Assembly (NCBI GenBank): GCA_900539665.1
Contig: UQCV01000065.1
Span: 1-13,049 of the forward strand
DNA length: 13,049 bases
Direction of reading: 5' to 3'
From: an uncultured Succinivibrionaceae bacterium
GTDB taxonomy: Bacteria; Pseudomonadota; Gammaproteobacteria; Enterobacterales; Succinivibrionaceae
How positions within the stretch are numbered: the stretch's first letter is position 1; each line of letters begins with the position of its first letter. The notes below the pieces were generated by a model. The model did not search any database and was not told where the DNA came from. It saw only the letters and a list, made by a program, of their open reading frames with translations. Both the position numbers and the translations under genes were made by a program. This document shows, one piece after another, positions 1 through 6,336 of this stretch.

Positions 1-774
1 GTTAACGAACAGCTCCAACCAAGTCGCACCGATAAGATGGTATACACCTTTGATGTTCCAGGCATTCACAACATTGTGATGATGGTGAGCGATGAAAAGG
101 GTGGCATGAGTACCTTTGTTCAGCAGATTCCGGTGGCAGTAGTTCCACACGAACCTTTTGTTGATAGCTATACCGGTGAAGAAAAAGTAGCTGAACCTTA
201 CTTTACTGTCACTAGCCTCGATGCCTTTAATAATGAATTAGAGCTCGATAACACCGAAATTGAAGCTGGTCAAAGTGTCACCGTGGAAGAAAAAACTCCA
301 CTCATCTTTACTCCAGGCAATTTGGAATACAAGGTTCAGTATTACGTTTATAAAAAGCCTAATTTAGGTTTAACCGCGTTGTCTTTAGACGATGAAGGTA
401 CTTTATGTTACTTCGACGCAAAAGGGCAATTAGATTGCACTTTAGAAAGCGGAGTTGCTTATAAGGAAGCTGAGGCCACCAAACCTGTAGAATTCACTTT
501 TACTCAAACTGGGGATTATACAGTTAAGGTTTTAGGGACTGATAGCAACTCTAAATTACTGTCACTTTCAAGTGTACCTGTAAAAGTAACAACAGCTACC
601 TTAAGTGATTCAACCGACGACAACAACACTGCCAATGAAGATGTAAATATTGGTGGTGATACCAAAAACCATGGTAATGGTGGTGGCGCTGGTTTCTTTG
701 ATTTATGGTCTCTCTTAATGTTAGGCGGTTTAGGATTTGGTTTACGTAGAAGAAAATCTGGTGTAACTAAATAG
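1..774 (+). CDS. C-terminal part of a secreted PKD/Ig-like protein with GlyGly-CTERM sorting tail (5' truncated by window)
   Basis: The frame is open from the first base of the window, so the visible 257 residues are the end of a longer gene. Residues 13-45 (VYTFDVPGIHNIVMMVSDEKG) look like the last strands of a PKD-type beta-sandwich. Residues of about 80-200 form a second beta-rich, Ig/PKD-like module ending TGDYTVKVLGTDSNS. A low-complexity Asp/Asn/Gly linker follows. The end is a classic tripartite GlyGly-CTERM signal: Gly-rich stretch GGGAG (227-231), hydrophobic helix FFDLWSLLMLGGLGFGL (232-248), then the basic cluster RRRK (249-252). In known systems this tail is cut by the intramembrane protease rhombosortase, and the protein leaves the cell by type II secretion. 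The catalytic or binding part lies upstream of the window, so the function cannot be named. A strong terminator follows. Family assignment of the tail is secure; the overall role is unknown. Confidence 0.85.
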   Translation, partial: VNEQLQPSRTDKMVYTFDVPGIHNIVMMVSDEKGGMSTFVQQIPVAVVPHEPFVDSYTGEEKVAEPYFTVTSLDAFNNELELDNTEIEAGQSVTVEEKTPLIFTPGNLEYKVQYYVYKKPNLGLTALSLDDEGTLCYFDAKGQLDCTLESGVAYKEAEATKPVEFTFTQTGDYTVKVLGTDSNSKLLSLSSVPVKVTTATLSDSTDDNNTANEDVNIGGDTKNHGNGGGAGFFDLWSLLMLGGLGFGLRRRKSGVTK

Positions 775-857
775 CTAAATAGCTAAAAAGCCTAATAACT
801 AAAATTAAGTAATAGGCTTAAACCCAATTTAGAATTTGTAATTTAACTTTGCAAAAG

Positions 858-898
858 TCTACCTGGACAGTGGTTTCACTGCGGGTAGATTTTTTTTT
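858..898 (+). terminator. Rho-independent terminator of the GlyGly-CTERM gene
   Basis: The outer stem TCTACC (858-863) pairs with GGTAGA (884-889). The inner stem CAGTG (868-872) pairs with CACTG (877-881) around a GTTT loop. Nine T residues follow directly (890-898). It lies 84 bases after the stop codon of the upstream gene. An A-run on the left (853-856) could give weak activity in the opposite direction. Confidence 0.9.
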
Positions 899-956
899 AC
901 CCTAAAACTCAAAGTTAGCATTTAAAACTCTAGGTAAACAGTAAAGCTAAAACGCC

Positions 957-981
957 AATCCCCGGCTAAAAACCGGGGATT
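957..981 (-). terminator. Hairpin terminator of the ADP-ribosylglycohydrolase gene
   Basis: A perfect 9-bp stem (AATCCCCGG at 957-965 with CCGGGGATT at 973-981) closes a 7-base loop. It sits about 34 bases beyond the stop codon of the minus-strand gene. On the minus strand it is followed by TGGCGTTTT, so the T-tract is short and offset. Position and stem strength support termination; the weak T-tract lowers certainty. Confidence 0.6.
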
Positions 982-1014
982 TAGGAGAAGCTCACGCTTT
1001 AGTTTTTCCTTGCT

Positions 1015-1815
1015 TTAATTTACGATTTTAGGCGGAAACTTCGCTTCAAAGCGTTCTAAGATTGGAGATAATCTCTCGTCCAGGAAGCTAAGCGCTTTAA
1101 TTCTAAGGTCTTTAGGGATCCCAAAATACGCTTCGGCGATCCCACCGGTGATGGCGGCTATGGTATCACTATCGCCACCAATGGAGATCGCATTACGAAT
1201 GGCATCTTCGAAGCTTTGGGCTTCAAAAAAAGCTTCTAAAGCTTGCGGCACCGTGTTTTGACAAGTCTCATTAAATTCGTAGGTTGCTCTAATGTCATCT
1301 AGTGTAAAGTCAATATTGTAATAATGTTCACAGATATGAGCTTTAATTTCGGCTTGGGTTTTGCCTTGGCGCGCTAAGAAGATGGCAACAGCTGTCGCTT
1401 CTGCCCCTTTTAGGCCTTCTGGATGATTGTGCGTGATGGCCGTGACTTCTCGGGATAAGATTTTGGCTTCATCTAGGAATTTAGCCGCAAAACCACAACC
1501 ACTAACGCGCATGGCAGCACCATTACCAAAGCTCCCATAAGGCGCAGGTTCATCGCTATACATCCAATGTAAAAAAGCCCCCCCATATCCACAGTGTGGG
1601 TATGGGCGCCCAATGCGTTGCATGGCTTTAACGGTTATTTCACCTAAGTGCATATAATCATCACCAGCTTCACAAATGGCCTCACATACAGCAAGTGACA
1701 TGATTGAATCATCTGTCACAAAGCATTTATTTGAAAAAAATTCAAAATCTTTGGCGCGGTAATTGTGCCATTCAAATCTTGAGCCGACGATATCGCCAAT
1801 AATTGCTCCGAGCAT
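1015..1815 (-). CDS. ADP-ribosylglycohydrolase (DraG/ARH) family protein
   Basis: A complete 266-residue protein of the usual size for the family. Enzymes of this fold hydrolyse the bond between ADP-ribose and a protein residue, or related ADP-ribose esters, using two divalent metal ions. Family motifs are in the expected order: GAIIGDIVGSRFE at 3-15, the metal-binding TDDS at 34-37, FGNGAAMR at 96-103, THNHPEG at 128-134, and the second metal-binding motif GGDSDT at 213-218 with D215 and D217. All acidic ligands expected for catalysis are present, so it should be active. There is no signal peptide, so it acts in the cytoplasm. The ATG at 1815 is supported by GGAG at 1823-1826, seven bases upstream. 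It appears monocistronic, with a hairpin 34 bases after its stop. No partner ADP-ribosyltransferase or nitrogenase gene is nearby, so the substrate cannot be inferred; short bacterial members of this type are often of unknown target. Confidence 0.92.
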   Translation of the reverse strand: MLGAIIGDIVGSRFEWHNYRAKDFEFFSNKCFVTDDSIMSLAVCEAICEAGDDYMHLGEITVKAMQRIGRPYPHCGYGGAFLHWMYSDEPAPYGSFGNGAAMRVSGCGFAAKFLDEAKILSREVTAITHNHPEGLKGAEATAVAIFLARQGKTQAEIKAHICEHYYNIDFTLDDIRATYEFNETCQNTVPQALEAFFEAQSFEDAIRNAISIGGDSDTIAAITGGIAEAYFGIPKDLRIKALSFLDERLSPILERFEAKFPPKIVN

Positions 1816-2094
1816 TATTTTTCTCCACGGTAAAAGGCAGAGGCCAAATCCTAAGTCAAAGTCCTAAAACATGTTAAAGCCCCAAAACCAAAATTTTAAT
1901 GCCTAAACCAACGTCCTAAAGCCCAATTAAAAAAAGGAACCTATAGGCACTCCTCCGCACCGTAAAAATTAAGCCTGCGATTTTACACGGGTAAAAGCCT
2001 GAGGGCTAATTAGCTTCTTTAAAAGCTCCTGCAGTTTGGTCAAGCTTTGTCACTAACTTTGCTGCTAACTTCGCTACTAGGTTAAAGGATGTTT

Positions 2095-2110
2095 AAAAGC
2101 TTAAGCTTTT
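2095..2110. repeat. Perfect 16-bp palindrome AAAAGCTTAAGCTTTT
   Basis: Perfect dyad symmetry with no loop, so it is better suited to a dimeric DNA-binding protein than to an RNA hairpin. It lies 280 bp upstream of the ARH start and 460 bp upstream of the traN start. In AT-rich DNA such a palindrome can also arise by chance; no function is claimed. Confidence 0.45.
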
Positions 2111-2310
2111 TGGTTTAAAGGTGGGGGCATCTTTTAAGTAAAAGTATAAGTCTTTTTTTTTAGGAGATGAAATTTACCTTTTGAGTCTGTGACCGACCCG
2201 CTCTTATGTTTTTTTTACAGTCATTTTATAAAGTTCGCTTAAGTCCCTGGACCTTTAAATTGCAGTATAAAAGTGGATTTGTCTTAAGACCTTAATCTTG
2301 GGATCTGGAT

Positions 2311-2334
2311 GCCAAATTGCCAAATCGCCAAATC
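2311..2334. repeat. Three tandem octamers GCCAAAT(T/C)
   Basis: GCCAAATT, GCCAAATC and GCCAAATC follow each other exactly at 2311, 2319 and 2327, an 8-bp period, about 235 bp before the traN start. It could be a cluster of regulator half-sites or a product of replication slippage. Confidence 0.6.
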
Positions 2335-2380
2335 GTTAAAGCCTCACTAAAACCCCGGCCCAACCAAAGGCCAAAACCAT

Positions 2381-2417
2381 GGCCGAAATTACTGTCCAAG
2401 CCACGGCCAAATTACTG
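2381..2417. repeat. Direct repeat GGCC(G)AAATTACTG, period 24 bp
   Basis: GGCCGAAATTACTG (2381-2394) recurs as GGCCAAATTACTG (2405-2417), differing by one inserted base. It lies 150-190 bp upstream of traN, inside a stretch with further GGCCAA words (for example 2369-2374). Confidence 0.6.
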
Positions 2418-2567
2418 CAAAACCAAAGCTTAAATGGCGTTATTTAAGCGGCGCCAAGTTTAGATAGTTCTTAACGCTAAGGCTTTAAGCCTAGGTTTGG
2501 GCAGTATTGGTACATTTAACAAGGCCCTGGGTCTAGGAAAAATTTTACGAAGAGAATAAGTGAAACC

Positions 2568-5500
2568 ATGAGAATACAGAATAACTTTATTGTAATGCGT
2601 AGGGCGCTTTGGGGTAAAAAACCTCAGCTTTTAAACTTAAACTTTGGGGCTAGACTAAATCAAGTTTTGGGGGTGGGTTTTACTGGAACTATGAAATCGA
2701 ATCAAGAATCAAATCAAAGGTCGAGTCTTAAAACGAGTTTAAAATCAAGGTTGGCTCCATTTTTAGCTTGTAAGCCAAATTCATGCTTTAACGTTCCATT
2801 ATCATTTTTTAAGGGGCGCTTTTTACCAAGAGGCAATTTTTTACTTAAGTGTTGTTTTGGGGAGCGCGGAAGCAATTGGGGTTTATGTGGCTCGTGTGTT
2901 CTGTGGGGCGTTTTAGGACTAGGTAGTTTAAATTTAAACGTCGCTTGGTCAGAGGACGCATTTAAGGCCCCAACTACTTCAACTTTTAATGCGTCTAGCA
3001 ATAGCCTTACGGTAACTCAAGTGGATAAGAGTGGATTATTAAAGTATTACCAAAAAGAAGGCGTTTTAGGCAAGGTTTCGTCAGGAGAGCTGTTCAACCG
3101 AGAAACGAGCAATAATGAAGCTGCCAGCTTAGTTGAAGCGCAAGCTACATTCTTAGCGTTAAAAGAGGAAGCTAAGAACGAAGGGATATTAGGATTAGGT
3201 AAGACCGAAGTTTTAAGTGCGCGTGAAATTGCTAAGCAAAGTATAGAGGCTCTCACCGCCAAAGAACCTACAAGTGGAACTAATACTCCAAGTGACAATT
3301 CTCAACAACCTAATGATAGTTCGTTACCCGTATGCTCTAATACGTCACTTCCACTTGAACGCATTTATAAATGCCAAGCGCCCATAGCGCAACGTAGCTG
3401 TAATCTTGGGCATCGGCTGTTTGCCCAGGCTTTAACTCCTATAGCTAACTTTTCTCAAGGCGGGAGCTTTGATTATAAGGACTTTGAGACTAAAACTCCT
3501 GGAAAGGGCACTTTTAGGGTGGGAGATTTAACTCAAGAGCGCGGAAGGTGCAAAGTCTTTACGACGAGTCGTACTTTTATTGTTGATAGCCCAGAGGCCA
3601 TGCTTGGTTTATGGTTAACTAAGCTTGCTTATAAGGATTACGTGCGCCTGTCATTTAAGGTTGAGAATGTACCTACAGGTTATTACGAAGGTTTATTAGG
3701 TGTGAGTTTAAGCCAAGGTTCTAAAAGCTTAAGTACAAGTGCATTAGGGCAACCTGCTTTTAATCATGAAGCGGTTTTATTGCTTGAACCTAATGGTTAT
3801 CTACCACCTATAATTCCACTTCCTAAAAGGAACGGAAAAACAGTGTGCTATGGTGATGGTTTAACTACGCAAACACTTAAGCGAGATATTTGGCCCGAAA
3901 TCATGGCGCAAGTGCCATCAAAGTTTAAAACCACTCCTTTTATGTTGACCATAAAAATTGAAGTCTCAGTAGTGGGTAAGGGCTATGCATATGCAGATTT
4001 TGCTTTTGCTTACGACCTAGGCCAAATTTTAAAAGTTAATGATATTCCAACTTCATCTTTAGCGTGCTTAGAAGAAGTAGCCACTAAGCGGGCGCTTCAA
4101 GCTACATGTGTTTCAAGTTATGCGACGGATGGTACTTATGTAGGTGCAGGACCTGGGGCTTTTAGGAATCCTGATACTAGTTTGGAGTCAGCCCAAGGGC
4201 AATTTATAAAAAAGGATCAAATACCACTTCCGAGCGAACTTACGGCGTTAGATAGTTCTCTTAACTTGCTTAATACCATTAAAGCGCGTCCAGAATGTAG
4301 GTTATGGCAAATTTATTACGATGTCCCTGAGCTTAACTTAAATGAAGCTAGTTTAGAGTATCAAACTTACGTAAAAACTGCCCCCAAAAACCAAGCGCTA
4401 GAGGCTCAAGTTCAATCGAACGAAATTTCTACGGGGCAGGTTCAAGCGAGCCAAGTTCAAGGGAGCCAGGTTCAAACGTTTCAAAGTAATTCTATTGATA
4501 AGGCGCAGGATTTACCAGCATGTGCTGCGGCTTGGCCCCAAAATTACCATTGTGTTGAGATCAATCAAGAAATCATTGAAGAGCCCGTAAGTAACTTTGC
4601 GCTTAAAGATTTAGACGCCCAAACTAATCCTAATTTAAGGACCTCGCCCTCAACGGTATCTTTATCGACCGCATCACCATCCGGTTCACTTGCTGTGGCC
4701 GAGCCTCAAAAAAGGTTGGTTAAAACCTATGCTTGCACTTTAAAGTGCCAAGCAAGCGAGGCCCCGCCAATAAAAGTGGATGAGTTTTTGGTAAAGGGGG
4801 CGTGTCACGTGGAGAATAAAAAGGTTTCACAAACACAGCACTACCTAAAAAAGCAGGATTTTCCGTGTGAAGAATTTTACGACGAACAAACAGGGTATAG
4901 CGATAATTGCGCCCTCTATACGCAAAATCCCAATTGCACGCAAATCCAAAGTACTTGTTTAGATGATGATAGCGCGCGCCTTAGTGTTGATCATAATGGC
5001 ACGGAGCTCATGACTGAATGTGGCTTAAAGAGTGTGGTTTATCGCTGTAAAGAACCTCAAATTTTAAAAGCAGGTGATTTTAAGCAAGAGGTAGTCTGCG
5101 CTACTTCATTAAAAGATGAAGTACCATGTTTAGGACTTGAGTGCGTAAGTGATGAGCTACCTACAATTACAGCACAAGAACGGTCCAACCGTGGACAAGC
5201 TCTTGGGGGAATTGGGCTGATGGCATATATGCAGGATGATATGAATTGCCAAGCGGGAGTTTGTCAGATTTTTACCGGCCAAGATCATACTTGTCGGTGT
5301 GGGATTAAAGGGAGTTTTGATTGCTGTAGCATCAAAACTCAGGTTACAGCTCAGGATTACATTCGACTCTCATCGTATATCATGACACTTGAAGCGGCTG
5401 CCGCGCTAGTTAAACATGAAGTGGCAGATTTTGGGAGTTGGAGTGCAATTGGCGGTGGGAGTGGTGGACTTATAAGCTCAGAGCTAGATTCCTTAATAGG

Positions 5501-6173
5501 AGCTTATGCCAAAACTGGGTTAGAAACGGTGCGTTCATCATATTTACAAAAACTAACCACTAAAACAGCAAACCTCGTGGAGCAGTTGTTTGGCAAGGAA
5601 ATGCGTGATCGCATTTTTGTAGAAGGGGCGGCAGGCAGTGCTTCAAGTAGCACAACATTGCACCCAGATGTTTTAAATAGTGCCCAAGGGCTCATGCAGG
5701 CTTATGTCGCGTACAAGCTTGCAGTTGCAGCTTATGAGATCATAAACGATTGCCACACGAATGAATACGAAACTTCGATGCGCCTTAATATGAATAGTTG
5801 TTTGTATTTACGAAGTGAATGTGACCACAAATTGTTAGGACGCTGTTTAGTGCGCAAACGCCACTATTGCTGTTACAACTCCCCATTAGCCCGCATTGTC
5901 ATGGCGGGCTTAAAAGACCAAGGATATGCCGGTTCGGACTGTAGGGGCATTAGTGCGACGGAATTACAAAATTATGACCTCGGTCTAATTGATTTTAGTG
6001 AATGGAATAATATGGTTAGTCAAAGCCAACTTTTACCTGCAGAAACAAGTAATCTTGACACCATTACCGGAAGCGGGAGTGCGCTTAATACGGGAACTCG
6101 GGCTGATGCGGCCATAAGGGCGCAAGGGCGAGTTTTGGAACTTGAGACTACTGTTAAAAGCTCCAAGGAATAA
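2568..6173 (+). CDS. traN: Large TraN-family cysteine-rich outer-membrane adhesin, orphan
   Basis: A 1201-residue protein whose C-terminal third has the TraN signature. TraN of F-type conjugation systems is the outer-membrane protein that stabilises mating pairs by contacting a receptor on the recipient. Visible hallmarks are the cysteine block at 894-920 (CQAGVCQIFTGQDHTCRCG, then FDCC), the block at 1078-1102 (CLYLRSEC, LLGRCLVRKRHYCC), then NSPLARI at 1104-1110, DCRG at 1124-1127 and LIDFSEW at 1140-1146. An earlier cysteine-rich stretch (about 730-870) also resembles TraN. Thirty-five cysteines follow the signal peptide, which implies disulfide-rich periplasmic or surface folding. F TraN is about half this length; residues of about 130-720 look unique. 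The probable signal-peptide core is at 105-121 with cleavage after AWS (128), preceded by an unusual basic extension of about 100 residues. The ATG at 2568 has no good Shine-Dalgarno sequence; in-frame ATGs at 2595 and 2691 are alternatives. No other tra gene is in the window. Family is confident; a conjugative role is not established. Confidence 0.82.
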   Translation: MRIQNNFIVMRRALWGKKPQLLNLNFGARLNQVLGVGFTGTMKSNQESNQRSSLKTSLKSRLAPFLACKPNSCFNVPLSFFKGRFLPRGNFLLKCCFGERGSNWGLCGSCVLWGVLGLGSLNLNVAWSEDAFKAPTTSTFNASSNSLTVTQVDKSGLLKYYQKEGVLGKVSSGELFNRETSNNEAASLVEAQATFLALKEEAKNEGILGLGKTEVLSAREIAKQSIEALTAKEPTSGTNTPSDNSQQPNDSSLPVCSNTSLPLERIYKCQAPIAQRSCNLGHRLFAQALTPIANFSQGGSFDYKDFETKTPGKGTFRVGDLTQERGRCKVFTTSRTFIVDSPEAMLGLWLTKLAYKDYVRLSFKVENVPTGYYEGLLGVSLSQGSKSLSTSALGQPAFNHEAVLLLEPNGYLPPIIPLPKRNGKTVCYGDGLTTQTLKRDIWPEIMAQVPSKFKTTPFMLTIKIEVSVVGKGYAYADFAFAYDLGQILKVNDIPTSSLACLEEVATKRALQATCVSSYATDGTYVGAGPGAFRNPDTSLESAQGQFIKKDQIPLPSELTALDSSLNLLNTIKARPECRLWQIYYDVPELNLNEASLEYQTYVKTAPKNQALEAQVQSNEISTGQVQASQVQGSQVQTFQSNSIDKAQDLPACAAAWPQNYHCVEINQEIIEEPVSNFALKDLDAQTNPNLRTSPSTVSLSTASPSGSLAVAEPQKRLVKTYACTLKCQASEAPPIKVDEFLVKGACHVENKKVSQTQHYLKKQDFPCEEFYDEQTGYSDNCALYTQNPNCTQIQSTCLDDDSARLSVDHNGTELMTECGLKSVVYRCKEPQILKAGDFKQEVVCATSLKDEVPCLGLECVSDELPTITAQERSNRGQALGGIGLMAYMQDDMNCQAGVCQIFTGQDHTCRCGIKGSFDCCSIKTQVTAQDYIRLSSYIMTLEAAAALVKHEVADFGSWSAIGGGSGGLISSELDSLIGAYAKTGLETVRSSYLQKLTTKTANLVEQLFGKEMRDRIFVEGAAGSASSSTTLHPDVLNSAQGLMQAYVAYKLAVAAYEIINDCHTNEYETSMRLNMNSCLYLRSECDHKLLGRCLVRKRHYCCYNSPLARIVMAGLKDQGYAGSDCRGISATELQNYDLGLIDFSEWNNMVSQSQLLPAETSNLDTITGSGSALNTGTRADAAIRAQGRVLELETTVKSSKE
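4437..4481 (+). repeat. Three 15-bp tandem repeats inside traN (QVQxx)
   Basis: CAGGTTCAAGCGAGC, CAAGTTCAAGGGAGC and CAGGTTCAAACGTTT lie head to tail and encode QVQAS, QVQGS and QVQTF (residues 624-638). A related word CTCAAGTTCAA occurs just upstream at about 4405. The unit is a multiple of three, so slippage would change linker length without breaking the frame. It lies in a hydrophilic Gln-rich linker before the cysteine-rich part. Confidence 0.75.
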
Positions 6174-6261
6174 AGAAAGGAAAAAGAAGGCTTGGGCTCA
6201 TAGAGAAAATAAAATAGGAGTGAAATTTTAAACCAAGGTTACAGAATATTTATAACGCAAA

Positions 6262-6304
6262 AAAATCCACCTTAAATGGGTAGCTCCCAAAGAAGGTGGA
6301 TTTT
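6262..6304. terminator. Bidirectional nested-hairpin terminator shared by traN and pilY1
   Basis: A perfect 12-bp outer stem, AAAATCCACCTT (6262-6273) with AAGGTGGATTTT (6293-6304), encloses a second small hairpin TGGG-TAGCT-CCCA (6277-6289). On the minus strand the stem is followed by seven T (complement of 6259-6265), giving a strong terminator 32 bases after the pilY1 stop. On the plus strand TTTTAAATT follows, about 90 bases after the traN stop. It separates the two convergent genes. Confidence 0.88.
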
Positions 6305-6336
6305 AAATTACCGTAAAACGCTATGGTCTATCGTTA

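Larger units (their letters stand above)
1816..2567. other. Long gene-free region between divergent ARH and traN genes
   Basis: About 750 bp separate two divergently transcribed genes and must hold both promoters. I see no convincing coding region. It contains T-runs (2153-2161, and around 2210), a perfect 16-bp palindrome (2095-2110), a 10-bp palindrome GTCTTAAGAC (2281-2290), GCCAAAT direct repeats (2311-2333), a duplicated GGCC(G)AAATTACTG word (2381-2417) and AGGCTT-T-AAGCCT (2480-2492). The word CCTAA recurs four times just upstream of the ARH gene (1850, 1863, 1902, 1915). No sigma-70 promoter with good matches at both hexamers was found for either gene. Confidence 0.6.

Noticed and set aside
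788..819. 7-bp inverted repeat AAGCCTA/TAGGCTT as a terminator after the GlyGly-CTERM gene
   Set aside because: Loop of 18 bases and no T-tract; the strong hairpin at 858-898 is the better candidate.
2131..2161. CTTTTAAGTAAAAG hairpin followed by nine T as a terminator
   Set aside because: Stem is almost all A-T and separated from the T-run by about eight bases; too weak to call.
2167..2184. Tiny leader-peptide frame MKFTF preceded by TAGGAG
   Set aside because: Ribosome site is reasonable but five codons give no support, and no attenuator follows it.
2714..3298. Minus-strand open frames (2714-3001 and 3047-3298) antisense to traN
   Set aside because: They lie wholly within the strongly supported traN frame and have low-complexity translations.
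5504..5695. Small minus-strand open frame antisense to the TraN C-terminal domain
   Set aside because: Overlaps conserved TraN coding sequence; shadow frame.
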